This document shows positions 45,518-54,067 of a stretch of 54,067 bases of DNA, piece by piece. The stretch's first letter is position 1, and each line of letters opens with the position of its first letter. The notes under the pieces were generated by a model that was given only the letters and a program-made list of their open reading frames with translations, was not told the DNA's origin and did no database searches. This stretch comes from Sphingomonadales bacterium EhC05 (GTDB lineage: Bacteria; Pseudomonadota; Alphaproteobacteria; Sphingomonadales; Sphingomonadaceae). Location of the stretch: positions 1 to 54,067 of the forward strand of contig LXYP01000025.1 in NCBI GenBank assembly GCA_001650955.1. The letters run 5' to 3'. A program made the translations under genes and the position numbers.

Positions 45518-47125
45518 TCATAGCGTTAAGCCTACTTGCAAATTCAATTGTGGAGATTTGTCGGTACTTTCGAAACGATCGCGGTTGAGAGGGACTGCGG
45601 CTTCAACCTCGAAATTCAGTTTGCCGATATCAGCCCGGAGACCGCCACCGCCGGACACCAATGTCCCGCTTCCGACACCATTTCTGAGATTATCGACATA
45701 GCCGCCATCGACAAAGACATAGGGTTGCAATTTGTCGATCCATGACACTGGTTTTACAAACTTCCGGTTGATCTCGAGCATTGCCGCAAATCCATTCTCT
45801 CCCGAAATTTCGCTAAAATCGAAACCCCGTGCGCTATAGGCACCGCCAATATTCATTTCTTGCGATGCCAGCAGCGGTCGATTCGCAACTTGGCCCCATG
45901 CGCCGATATAGAGGCCCCAGTTTTTCGCGAATTCACCTCGCCAATTTGTATAAAACTGGCCCTTGGTGAAAATGCCATCGCCGTCAAAACGAGAAGCCGC
46001 CCGGTTACCTAAACGCGTAGTCCCCAAAATATCCAGCCCTTGCACCAGCGTCATACCGCTGCGCAGCCGACCACCTAACATTTTGATATAGGATGACAGG
46101 CCGACCGAGAAGGTTGCTTGCTTGTCTTGACTGAGCAGAAGGTTCAGGTCCTCCTGCTCGATCGACAAATAAGAGAGCTCGGTGTTGATCCACAGACTGG
46201 CTGCATCGGATCGAATGAGTGGATGACTGGCAAATAGCGACACATAGACGCTGTCACCTTCAAGATTTGCGAAATTATTATTCCCTGGTTCCGTAACACC
46301 TAACGACCCGGAGACTCCAACTCGGGTGCCATTGTCGTCAATCGCCGTTTGATAATAGCCATTTGCGTAAACAAACTCGCTAGGATCCGAGGGATTGGTG
46401 CGAAAACTCACGCCGGCTTGATCGGCGCTGTCCAACAAACCCTTGAAATCGAAAGAGAGGCGCGCGCGCGACGGGCCGTGGTTGCCCGTTCCGTAATTGT
46501 CCAAGCCCACCCGCGCCTTGTTTTTTCTTTCACCTACGTCAACCAACAAGATGTTGCGGCCATCTTCGGAAATATAGCGTGTTTTTTTGACCCAGAGCTT
46601 CGGTATGTCGTTGGCAAGAGTCAGTTTGCGTTCAATCTGAGACTGAATCGCACGCTGCCCCTCCATCGACATTAACAGGCGGTGGAGGGCTTTGTTGTCA
46701 GACCCCGTGATACGGACTTCATCAATCCGGCCTTCATTAAACTCGACCTGCAGGACACCCAATGAAAGGGATTGTTCAGGAATTGTTGCAGAAGCAAAAA
46801 TATAACCTCGATCGCGCGCCATTTCGGCGATCTGTTGAGTCAGTTGACGCAAGTCTTCTTCGACAAGATTGCGGCCAATATTGCTCTCGACGATCGAGGC
46901 GAATGTTGCTTGCGAGAGGCTTTCCGTTCCATCAATCGCGATCGCACTGACAAACGCACCCTGAGATCGGGTCTCATCGGGAACCGCCTCCGCCGCAGCC
47001 GCAGTTTGTACCGAGGCCAAACCGGAAGGCGTCACATTTGATATTGGACCAGAAAAAGGCGAAGACCGGTTCTGATTATACCAACCGACACTTGAGCCCA
47101 GGGCCAAGTTGACTATATGCCACAC
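45518..47125 (-). CDS. Two-partner secretion transporter (TpsB, ShlB/FhaC family)
   Basis: Up to 535 aa. A POTRA domain (AIAIDGTESLSQATFASIVESNIGRNLVEEDLRQLTQQIAEMARDRGY) and second POTRA-like segment precede a 16-strand barrel with the family's RGF motif in GAYSARGFDFSEI. It would secrete a large TpsA exoprotein through the outer membrane. No TpsA gene is nearby. The N terminus is odd: the first possible start (GTG 47125) has no ribosome binding site and no usual signal peptide, and an extended -10 (TGGTATAAT, 47083-47075) lies inside the frame. The true start may be downstream, or the 5' end may have been lost. Confidence 0.85.
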   Translation of the reverse strand: MWHIVNLALGSSVGWYNQNRSSPFSGPISNVTPSGLASVQTAAAAEAVPDETRSQGAFVSAIAIDGTESLSQATFASIVESNIGRNLVEEDLRQLTQQIAEMARDRGYIFASATIPEQSLSLGVLQVEFNEGRIDEVRITGSDNKALHRLLMSMEGQRAIQSQIERKLTLANDIPKLWVKKTRYISEDGRNILLVDVGERKNKARVGLDNYGTGNHGPSRARLSFDFKGLLDSADQAGVSFRTNPSDPSEFVYANGYYQTAIDDNGTRVGVSGSLGVTEPGNNNFANLEGDSVYVSLFASHPLIRSDAASLWINTELSYLSIEQEDLNLLLSQDKQATFSVGLSSYIKMLGGRLRSGMTLVQGLDILGTTRLGNRAASRFDGDGIFTKGQFYTNWRGEFAKNWGLYIGAWGQVANRPLLASQEMNIGGAYSARGFDFSEISGENGFAAMLEINRKFVKPVSWIDKLQPYVFVDGGYVDNLRNGVGSGTLVSGGGGLRADIGKLNFEVEAAVPLNRDRFESTDKSPQLNLQVGLTL

Positions 47126-47130
47126 AGATC

Positions 47131-48363
47131 ATGGAACAATTCTCACTCGGCTACGCCGATCTCGATATTTGGCTGCAGACGTCGATAGCACTTGCTCTGC
47201 TCGCGGCGGTGGCGCTGGCGGTAAACTTCCTGCTCAAGCGTGTCTTCCTGCGCACGGCAGCACCCTATCTGGATACTCGCAGCACAACAGCTGACAAAGC
47301 GGCGGCTTGGCTCGCGACAGTAATTCCTCTTCTCATCATTTCGCGTGGGATCGAACTTGTTCCGCACCTGCTGCCAGAGGTGTTGACGGTAACTTCAAAC
47401 CTTGCGCAGGCATTGATTATTGTGTCGCTAGCGATGGCCATCAACTGGGGATTGAACTACGCGAATGAGCTCTATGCGCGACGACCAGAGGCGCGAAACC
47501 GGCCCCTCAAAGGTTACATTCAGGTCCTCAAAATTATCATCTTCTGCGGTGCCGCAATCCTGATGATCGCTGTTCTTATCGAACAGTCTCCACTACTTTT
47601 GCTTTCCGGCCTCGGCGCAATGGCCGCGGTATTTTTGTTGGTGTTCAAGGACACAATCTTGTCCTTGGTCGCATCGGTCCAGTTAACCAGTAACGACATG
47701 CTACGAGTTGGTGATTGGATCGAGATGCCAAGCATGGGCGCTGACGGGGACGTGATCGATATCGCGTTGCACACAATAAAGGTGCAGAATTTTGATAAGA
47801 CGATAACCACTATCCCGACACACAGTTTGATCTCTGACGCTTTCCGAAATTGGCGCGGCATGAGCGAGAGTGGTGGGCGCCGAGTAAAACGCTCACTGAC
47901 CTTAGATCAAAACTCGGTGCGATTCTTGAGCGATGATGAAGTGACAAGCATGAAACGCTTCCGCCTGCTCGATGACTACATCGCCCGAAAGCAGGAGGAG
48001 ATTGCCGCCTGGAATGCGCATGAACTGTCCAGCGACTGCGATAAGATCAATGCACGACGCATCACGAATATAGGCACGCTGCGCGCCTACATAATTGCAT
48101 ATCTCAAAAACCATTCCCGCATCGCGAGTGAAAACTTCACACTTCTGGTACGCCAATTGCCGCTCAGTGCGCAAGGCATCCCGCTCGAGATATACTGTTT
48201 CACCAGGACTGTGGATTGGGGCGAGTACGAGGCAATCCAAGCAGACATTTTTGATCACATGCTCGCCATACTCCCCGAATTTGGTTTGCGCATATTCCAG
48301 GAGCCGAGCGGGCTAGATGTGGCCGAGTTGGGGCAACCTAAAAGCAAACATCCGAGCGCTTGA
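47131..48363 (+). CDS. MscS-family mechanosensitive channel, YbdG-like
   Basis: 410 aa. Five N-terminal membrane helices (about 12-35, 57-79, 90-110, 128-150, 152-175), the last being the pore helix (LLLLSGLGAMAAVFLLVFKDTILSLVASVQL), then a soluble beta domain (RVGDWIEMPSMGADGDVIDIALHTIKVQNFDKTITTIPTHSL) and an insert-containing C-terminal region, as in YbdG/MscM. It releases solutes under turgor. Its ATG lies 5 bp from the divergent TpsB frame, and no clear ribosome binding site is seen. Confidence 0.9.
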   Translation: MEQFSLGYADLDIWLQTSIALALLAAVALAVNFLLKRVFLRTAAPYLDTRSTTADKAAAWLATVIPLLIISRGIELVPHLLPEVLTVTSNLAQALIIVSLAMAINWGLNYANELYARRPEARNRPLKGYIQVLKIIIFCGAAILMIAVLIEQSPLLLLSGLGAMAAVFLLVFKDTILSLVASVQLTSNDMLRVGDWIEMPSMGADGDVIDIALHTIKVQNFDKTITTIPTHSLISDAFRNWRGMSESGGRRVKRSLTLDQNSVRFLSDDEVTSMKRFRLLDDYIARKQEEIAAWNAHELSSDCDKINARRITNIGTLRAYIIAYLKNHSRIASENFTLLVRQLPLSAQGIPLEIYCFTRTVDWGEYEAIQADIFDHMLAILPEFGLRIFQEPSGLDVAELGQPKSKHPSA

Positions 48364-48753
48364 AACCAGTTTCAATAGCTATAAGGTCCACTTCCAGTCT
48401 CGCCGATGACTTGACCGAATTAGCTGAAGTTGGGCCGGTAGCAGTCGGTCAGGTCTGAGCCGCGAGTGCGCGGAAGCGGAGATAGAATCAGGCGAACGAC
48501 CAAAATTGGGGCGCTTGCGGACCAGTCGTTTTAATATTCCATTGAATCAATCTCACGGCTGCAACGGGGCGCGGAGCGAGCATGGATATGAGCAACTTCG
48601 ATAGGCAGCAATATCCTAAAAGTAGACACCAACAATATGATTGATGCGTTCTGATATTGCCAATTCCGCAAGCCATGTTGATCTCATCCGGGCAAAGTTA
48701 GGGTGGATATTCATCGCACCCTAGAATAAAAAATATTCTGTTACTTGGGAATC
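48364..48753. other. Intergenic stretch upstream of the LuxR-type regulator
   Basis: 390 bp with no gene. Its right end carries two small inverted repeats (listed separately). Nothing else recognisable. Confidence 0.4.
48699..48739 (+). promoter_or_regulatory. Two inverted repeats directly upstream of the regulator
   Basis: TAGGGTG (48699-48705) with CACCCTA (48717-48723), and AGAATA (48723-48728) with TATTCT (48734-48739). They end 15 bp before the start codon and are candidate autoregulatory sites for the LuxR-type protein or stems in a leaderless mRNA. Confidence 0.4.
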
Positions 48754-49530
48754 ATGAAGATGCCAGACGGTTTAGATGGGTTAACAGAAAAAGAAAAAGA
48801 GACGTTGCGGCTACTTGTTACTGGCCATGATGCAAAGTCAATCGCACGTGAACTTGGCCTTTCAGTGCACACTATCAATGACCGGTTACGCGATACTAGG
48901 CGAAAAATTGGGGTTACAAGCAGCCGGGAAGCTGCTCGCATCCTAGCTCAAGCGGAAGATACTGGCCCCAATAAATTTGGGGCCAAGAAAATGGGGGTAT
49001 CTGATACCACCGTTGATGCTCATAGCAGTGAACAGCCCGCCAGAAACAAATGGTCGGGCGTTATTCCAGCTTGGCTTGGAGGAGGAATGCTCGTGTTATC
49101 TGTCGTTGTTGCAGTTGCTGTTTTTATGTCCAGTGTTGGAATGTCGCCAGATTCTGAAAATGGAACAAGCATGACCAAGATGGAAGTATCTGAGGCGGCT
49201 AGCATTATATTTGGCGAGCAATGGTTGAAGCTCGTTGACAATCAGAATTGGAGCAAAAGCTGGAGTAGTGCAGGCTCTTTTTTCCGCTCCCAGATTTCGG
49301 AAAAAACCTGGTCCGCAACGATATTGTCAGTTCGCAATCCATTGGGAACATTAGTATCTCGCTCGATCCTCAAGGTTACAAAAGCGACTTCCGTACCGGG
49401 AGCGCCAGATGGTGAGTACGAATTGATTGAATTTCAATCGAACTTTACAAACAAAAGTGATGCCAAAGAGACTCTCGTGCTTATGAAGGAAGAAAATACT
49501 TGGAAGACAGTGGGATATTTCATCCGTTAA
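48754..49530 (+). CDS. Membrane-anchored LuxR-type HTH regulator with periplasmic DUF4019 domain
   Basis: 258 aa from ATG 48754 (TTGGGA upstream). Residues 8-66 are a LuxR/GerE helix-turn-helix (LTEKEKETLRLLVTGHDAKSIARELGLSVHTINDRLRDTRRKIGV). A single membrane helix spans about 105-128. The outer part, 145-258, matches DUF4019 (EQWLKLVDNQNWSKSWSSAGSFFR, VPGAPDGEYELIEFQSNF, TWKTVGYFIR). This makes a ToxR/CadC-like one-component regulator that would sense an envelope signal and bind DNA from the membrane. Signal and targets unknown. Confidence 0.85.
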   Translation: MKMPDGLDGLTEKEKETLRLLVTGHDAKSIARELGLSVHTINDRLRDTRRKIGVTSSREAARILAQAEDTGPNKFGAKKMGVSDTTVDAHSSEQPARNKWSGVIPAWLGGGMLVLSVVVAVAVFMSSVGMSPDSENGTSMTKMEVSEAASIIFGEQWLKLVDNQNWSKSWSSAGSFFRSQISEKTWSATILSVRNPLGTLVSRSILKVTKATSVPGAPDGEYELIEFQSNFTNKSDAKETLVLMKEENTWKTVGYFIR

Positions 49531-49741
49531 AGTTGGTCAGGTGTCAAAATTAAGTCGGTAATTAAAGTGATTATTGGTTGGAGCTGCATTGGCCGTCAAT
49601 GTCCGTCTTGCGCCATCTTTGCCGCTGGAGATCATAAGATTCAATGACTGCAACTAGGGCGGTTGTTGACGAACAATTATTTTATCTGGATTATCCGCGT
49701 CTAATTGGACATCCGATGGCTGTGCACCGCTCTTCCACAGC

Positions 49742-50144
49742 TCACCCCAGCCCGGTAATTTCCAGCCCGATCAGCAAAAACCCGCCACCCAAAATGCCAT
49801 AGAGCAACGCCCGGAAGACCGGATAGGGGATGCGGGCTTTGCCGGGATAGCCTTCGGGATAGATGATTTCGATCATCTCGCCGATCACCGGGGTCGGGAA
49901 GGGGGTGTAGATATTGTCGCGGACCTCAATGAACACGCCGCGCGCATCGGCGAAGCGGAAGACCGGTCTATAGGCGATGCCGCCGCGCTCTGACCGGCGG
50001 TCGTGGCGGACAATCTTGGCCGACGCCCGGCGGACCGGATTGCGCACAAATGGCACATCGCTGCGCAGCGCCAGCGCCAGTCCTGTTGCCGTGAGGGCAA
50101 GGCCAATCCAGAGGATGATGGTTTCGATGTCAGGGGGCTAGCAT
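49742..50144 (-). pseudogene. DUF3592 membrane protein, apparent frameshift near the start
   Basis: The intact part from GTG 50056 gives 104 aa with DUF3592 features (YRPVFRFADARGVFIEVRDN, PVIGEMIEIIYPEGYPGKARI, final hydrophobic helix). Upstream in the same frame, DIETIILWIGLALTATGLALALRSDV is the expected first membrane helix but has no start codon. An ATG at 50144 reads MLAP then hits TGA; dropping one base from the C5 run (G5 at 50133-50137 on the + strand) restores a continuous protein. So this is a frameshifted gene, a sequencing error or a slippery tract. Confidence 0.65.
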
Positions 50145-50222
50145 GGATTTTTTCTGCTGTTAAGACGGGATATGCCAATCGCTATCCCGAAACGGGAAGC
50201 GCGTATCGAGGGGGAGAAAATC

Positions 50223-50597
50223 ATGAACGCATTTCGCATCGTCACCATCATAGTGGGTCTAATTCCGTTGTTTCTTGGCGGGACGGGCGTGTTTTTCGGC
50301 GCCGCAGAACATAGCGGCGGAACTGACGTCGCGGCGGCGCTCGACAATCAATATCGCTATCTCGCCGGAGTCTATGTTGCGGTCGGACTGATGATCCTAT
50401 GGTCGGTGGGTGACATCAAGGGGCGGGCGATGTTGCTCCGTTTCGCGATGCTCGGCTGGTTCCTTGGCGGCCTCGCCCGGATCGTCTCGTGGATGACCGT
50501 GGGTGAGCCTGCCAGCTGGCAGGTCAGTGGCTTGGCGGTCGAGATGGTCGTGCCGGTGGTGCTGATCTTGTGGCAGCGGCGCGTGATTAAGGCATAG
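50223..50597 (+). CDS. DUF4345 membrane protein
   Basis: 124 aa from ATG 50223 (MNAFRIVTIIVGLIPLFLGGTGVFFG) after GGGGGAG. Four membrane helices. The motif DNQYRYLAGVYVAVGLMILW is typical for DUF4345. Inner membrane protein of unknown function. Followed by an inverted repeat pair and the convergent uvrA. Confidence 0.85.
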   Translation: MNAFRIVTIIVGLIPLFLGGTGVFFGAAEHSGGTDVAAALDNQYRYLAGVYVAVGLMILWSVGDIKGRAMLLRFAMLGWFLGGLARIVSWMTVGEPASWQVSGLAVEMVVPVVLILWQRRVIKA

Positions 50598-50606
50598 CGT
50601 ACGACA

Positions 50607-50693
50607 CCGTTCGTCCTGAGCTTGTCGAAGGACTTCTCTAAGCTAGATGTTGTCAGACCGATTGACGTGCTTCGACAAGCTCAGCACGAACGG
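50607..50693. repeat. Inverted pair of the CCGTTCGTCCTGAGCTTGTCGAAG element
   Basis: Arms at 50607-50630 and about 50667-50693 (GTGCTTCGACAAGCTCAGCAC..) face each other across 36 bp, between the DUF4345 gene and uvrA. The same element appears inside uvrA and in the 42.9-kb ORF. REP-like; it could fold into a long stem between convergent genes. Confidence 0.85.
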
Positions 50694-50831
50694 AAGCACA
50701 TCTGCGAACTTGTTCGCTAGTCGGAACCGGTTGAGGCTATTCCTAGTGCGAAGGCAAGTGCACCCTCATCCAACTGCAGCTAGCTTCGTCCCCAGCAAGC
50801 TTCCATATCATTCTCCTTTAAGGGAGAAGGA

Positions 50832-53800
50832 TCACTTGGCGGTCTGCGAGGCCAGCATGTCTTTCAGATAGCCGCCGGTAAAGCTGCCCTTCACCTTCGC
50901 AACCTGTTCCGGTGTGCCCTGGGCGACAATCTCGCCGCCGCGCACGCCGCCTTCGGGGCCGAGGTCGAGGATATGGTCGGCGGTCTTGATTACGTCGAGA
51001 TTATGTTCGATCACGATCACGCTATTGCCCTGCTCAACCAATTGATGGAGCACTTGCAGCAGCTTGCGGACATCCTCGAAATGCAGTCCGGTGGTCGGCT
51101 CATCGAGAATATAGAGCGTCTGTCCGGTCGAGCGTTTGGATAGCTCCTTGGCCAGCTTGACGCGCTGCGCCTCGCCGCCCGACAGGGTTGTCGCCTGCTG
51201 ACCGACTTTCACATAGCCGAGGCCGACTTCATAGAGCATCGCCATCTTGTCGCGGATCGGCGGCACCGCCTTGAAAAAACTGACCGCGTCTTCGACCGTC
51301 ATGTCGAGAATGTCAGCGATCGACTTGCCCTTGAATTTCACCTCGAGCGTCTCGCGATTATAGCGTTTGCCACCGCATTCCTCGCAGGTGACATAGACAT
51401 CGGGCAGGAAGTGCATCTCGATCTTGATCAGCCCGTCGCCGCGACAGACCTCGCAGCGGCCGCCCTTGACGTTGAAACTGAACCGGCCGGGCTTATAGCC
51501 GCGGACCAGTGCCTCGGGCAGGCCGGCAAACCAGTCGCGAATATTGGTGAAGGCGCCGGTATAGGTGGCCGGGTTTGATCGCGGGGTCCGGCCAATTGGC
51601 GATTGGTCGATGTCGATGACCTTGTCGCAATATTGCAGTCCGGCAATCTTGTCATGCTTGCCGGCAATTACGCGGGCGCCATTGAGCGTTCGCGCGGCCG
51701 CGGCATATAGCGTGTCGATGATCAGCGAGCTTTTGCCCGAGCCGCTCAATCCGGTGATGCAGGTGAACGTGCCGAGCGGGATGGATGCCGTGACATTTTG
51801 CAGATTGTTCGCGGTGGCGCCATGGACGGTCAGCTTCTTGCCATTGCCTTTGCGGCGCTTGGCCGGAACTTCAATCTCCCGCGTCCCATTCAGATAGGCG
51901 GCGGTCAGCGATTTCTTCGACTTCAATATCTGCTTGAGCGTCCCCTCGGCGACAACTTCGCCGCCATGGATGCCGGCGCCGGGGCCCATATCGACAACCC
52001 AGTCAGCGGTGCGGATCGCGTCTTCGTCATGCTCGACGACGATCACCGTATTGCCAAGATCGCGCAGGCGACGAAGCGTCGTCAACAGCCGGTCATTGTC
52101 GCGCTGGTGCAGGCCGATACTCGGCTCGTCGAGCACATATAGAACGCCGCTCAAGCCCGATCCGATCTGGCTCGCCAGGCGGATACGCTGGCTCTCGCCG
52201 CCGGACAAAGTTCCACTGGTTCGGTCGAGATTGAGATAGTCGAGCCCGACATTGTTGAGGAAACCGAGCCGCTCGATAATTTCCTTGAGGATCGGTTCGG
52301 CAATCTGACTCTGGGTATTGTTGAGCTTGGCACCCAGCGTTTCAAAAAAGGCCAGGGCGTCGCCGACGCTGCGCCGGGTGGATATCGAAATATCCTCGCC
52401 CGCGATCTTGACCGCCAGCGCCTCCGGCTTGAGCCGTGCACCATGACAGGTTTCGCAAGGGGCCGCCGCCTGAAATTTGGCCAGCTCTTCCTGCATCCAG
52501 GCGCTCTCGGTCTGCAACATCCGGCGTTTGAGATTGCCGACAACGCCTTCGAACGGCTTTTTCACTTCATAGGATTTGCGGCCATCCTGGAAGCGCAAGG
52601 TAACCGGCAGGCCTTGCGTGCCGTTGAGCACGACATCCTGATGATGTTCGCTCAGTTCATTCCACGGCGTTTCCAGATCAAATTCAAAATGGCGCGCGAG
52701 TGATCCGAGCACCTGCATATAATAAGGCGAGGGCGGGTTGGACTTGGCCCACGGCACGACCGCGCCTTTCTTGATGCTGAGCGCCGGATTGGGCACGATC
52801 AGCTGGGTATCGAAATGAAGTTTTTCACCAAGACCATCGCAGGATGGGCAGGCGCCTTGCGGCGCGTTGAACGAGAATAGGCGCGGCGCGATTTCTTCAA
52901 TCGTGAAGCCGCTGACCGGACAGGCAAAGCGTTCGGAAAAGACGATCCGGTTGGGCGGCAGGCCGGTGCCCTTCATTTTCTTGCTGGCCTGGGCCAAGCC
53001 GGGTCCTTCGACAGGCTCAGGACGAACGGATTTTTTGGACGAACGGGCGCTTTTGCTTTCCGTTCGTGCTGAGCCTGTCGAAGTACGATTGTCCCGCGGT
53101 TCGGGTGTGAATTTTGCGCTCGCCTCGGCAACAGAACTGCCGGCCATAGCCTCCTCAACCGTCGCATCGGCGAGATCGATAAAGGCGAGGCCATCGGTCA
53201 GTCGCAGCGCGGTCTCGAAACTGTCGGCGAGGCGTTGCTCCATGCCTTCGCGCACCACCAGCCGATCGACGACGACCTCGATGTCATGCTTATATTTTTT
53301 GTCGAGCTTCGGGGTTTCCTCGATATCGTAAAATTCACCATCAATCCGGACCCGGGTGAATCCCGCGCTCTGCCATTCGAGCAGCTCTTTGCGATATTCG
53401 CCTTTGCGACCGCGGACGACCGGCGCGAGCAGGAAGAAGCGGGTTTTGTCGGCCAGCGTCATCACCCGGTCGACCATTTGCGACACGGTTTGCGCGGTAA
53501 TCGGCAGACCGGTTGCGGGGGAATAAGGTACGCCAGCACGCGCCCAGAGCAGACGCATATAATCATATATCTCGGTCACCGTCGCAACGGTCGAGCGCGG
53601 GTTGCGCGACGTGGTTTTCTGTTCGATCGAGATTGCCGGCGACAGGCCCTCGATATGCTCGACATCGGGCTTCTGCATCATTTCCAGAAACTGGCGCGCA
53701 TAAGCGGAGAGCGATTCGACATAGCGCCGCTGGCCCTCGGCATAGATTGTATCAAAAGCGAGCGAAGATTTGCCGGAGCCGGACAGGCCGGTAATCACGA

Positions 53801-53885
53801 TCAATTTGTCGCGCGGAAGGTCGATGTCGACGCCTTTGAGATTATGCTCGCGGGCGCCTTTAACTTTAATGTGGGTCAAACTCAT
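50832..53885 (-). CDS. uvrA: UvrABC system protein A, with repeat-derived insertion
   Basis: 1017 aa against about 940-970 usually. UvrA recognises DNA lesions in nucleotide excision repair and loads UvrB. Two ABC modules: Walker [10 protein letters not shown] at 33-41 and [13 protein letters not shown] in the second half, each with its LSGGE signature; the second zinc module CEVCRGDG...CEECGG is complete; the first is CPVSG..CPSC, as in many alphaproteobacteria. Residues about 250-300, in the DNA-binding region before the first zinc module, hold an extra segment encoded by an inverted repeat pair ([21 protein letters not shown]). The rest is normal, so the protein is probably functional. Confidence 0.96.
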   Translation of the reverse strand: MSLTHIKVKGAREHNLKGVDIDLPRDKLIVITGLSGSGKSSLAFDTIYAEGQRRYVESLSAYARQFLEMMQKPDVEHIEGLSPAISIEQKTTSRNPRSTVATVTEIYDYMRLLWARAGVPYSPATGLPITAQTVSQMVDRVMTLADKTRFFLLAPVVRGRKGEYRKELLEWQSAGFTRVRIDGEFYDIEETPKLDKKYKHDIEVVVDRLVVREGMEQRLADSFETALRLTDGLAFIDLADATVEEAMAGSSVAEASAKFTPEPRDNRTSTGSARTESKSARSSKKSVRPEPVEGPGLAQASKKMKGTGLPPNRIVFSERFACPVSGFTIEEIAPRLFSFNAPQGACPSCDGLGEKLHFDTQLIVPNPALSIKKGAVVPWAKSNPPSPYYMQVLGSLARHFEFDLETPWNELSEHHQDVVLNGTQGLPVTLRFQDGRKSYEVKKPFEGVVGNLKRRMLQTESAWMQEELAKFQAAAPCETCHGARLKPEALAVKIAGEDISISTRRSVGDALAFFETLGAKLNNTQSQIAEPILKEIIERLGFLNNVGLDYLNLDRTSGTLSGGESQRIRLASQIGSGLSGVLYVLDEPSIGLHQRDNDRLLTTLRRLRDLGNTVIVVEHDEDAIRTADWVVDMGPGAGIHGGEVVAEGTLKQILKSKKSLTAAYLNGTREIEVPAKRRKGNGKKLTVHGATANNLQNVTASIPLGTFTCITGLSGSGKSSLIIDTLYAAAARTLNGARVIAGKHDKIAGLQYCDKVIDIDQSPIGRTPRSNPATYTGAFTNIRDWFAGLPEALVRGYKPGRFSFNVKGGRCEVCRGDGLIKIEMHFLPDVYVTCEECGGKRYNRETLEVKFKGKSIADILDMTVEDAVSFFKAVPPIRDKMAMLYEVGLGYVKVGQQATTLSGGEAQRVKLAKELSKRSTGQTLYILDEPTTGLHFEDVRKLLQVLHQLVEQGNSVIVIEHNLDVIKTADHILDLGPEGGVRGGEIVAQGTPEQVAKVKGSFTGGYLKDMLASQTAK
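53004..53085. repeat. Inverted repeat pair inserted in frame in uvrA
   Basis: Arms TCCTTCGACAGGCTCAGGAC (53004-53023, continuing to 53030) and TCCGTTCGTGCTGAGCCTGT (53059-53078, continuing to 53085) are near-perfect inverted copies. They code for about residues 268-294 of UvrA without breaking the frame. Confidence 0.88.
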
Positions 53886-54067
53886 GCGCGTGCTTTGCCG
53901 AAGATGCCGGAGAGAGTCCAGCGGGTCAAAAGGACAGGGTGATTTACACTATATGTTCTGTTTTTGTTCGCATTGCAAGAGGGGAGTTTGAGGGCGCGTG
54001 ATGGGGGTCACGGGTGTTGGGGGTGGAGGGCGTTAGCCTCATATATGTAAATGGGAAACATCAATTG
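53886..54067. other. Upstream region of uvrA
   Basis: 182 bp at the window edge, no gene. It should hold the uvrA promoter. A motif like the SOS (GTTCN7GTTC) box of alphaproteobacteria is not evident: TGTTCTGTTTTTGTTCGC at 53952-53969 has GTTC (53953-53956) and GTTC (53964-53967) exactly 7 bp apart, which does match GTTC-N7-GTTC and may be a LexA site. Confidence 0.5.

Overview
The window looks like chromosomal DNA of a sphingomonad (Alphaproteobacteria, Sphingomonadales; a marine Sphingorhabdus/Parasphingorhabdus-like organism would fit). The basis is the protein style: alphaproteobacterial r-proteins with charged tails, a UvrA with a CPVSG first zinc module, and several small Sphingomonadales-type secreted proteins. 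It also carries inverted pairs of the TTCGACA-GCTCAG-ACGAACGG repeat. This assignment is inference, because no rRNA gene is present.

Layout. 1-1776: a 5'-truncated secreted TPR protein with twelve 42-residue repeats. 2115-6565: str operon rpsL-rpsG-fusA-tuf, closed by a strong terminator. 6693-18985: merged S10/spc operons in canonical order from rpsJ to adk, with hairpins between tuf and rpsJ, between rpsJ and rplC, and between rplO and secY. 19007-22808: three accessory genes (SRPBCC protein, gdhA, and an opposite-strand DUF11/lectin-like exported protein) separate adk from rpsM. 23087-25555: alpha operon rpsM-rpsK-rpoA-rplQ, with its own consensus promoter and an internal perfect hairpin. 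25642-29260: a periplasmic prolyl oligopeptidase and two paralogous small secreted proteins.

29257-39304 is a catabolic island of two divergent operons. The leftward genes are SDR, MFS (GPH type), ACAD10/11-like dehydrogenase, Zn-alcohol dehydrogenase, APH-family kinase and SDR. The rightward genes are two adjacent acyl-CoA dehydrogenases and an SDR. The APH kinase plus ACAD10/11-like pair matches the LvaA/LvaC logic for 4-hydroxyacyl-CoA catabolism, so the island may degrade gamma-hydroxy acids, lactones or a branched/polycyclic acyl chain after uptake.

39375-54067 is accessory. It holds a lipoprotein, a DUF4197 protein, a repeat-built chimeric ORF, a quinone-oxidoreductase-like enzyme, a CsaA-like tRNA-binding protein, an orphan TpsB transporter facing an MscS channel with 5 bp between start codons, a membrane-anchored LuxR-type regulator with a DUF4019 sensor, a frameshifted DUF3592 gene, a DUF4345 protein, and uvrA with a repeat pair inserted in frame. 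The most unusual stretch is 41140-41646: a DnaA-box cluster followed by about 390 nt with 20 GGA trinucleotides on one strand, ending in a strong terminator. It could be an undescribed GGA-rich regulatory RNA.
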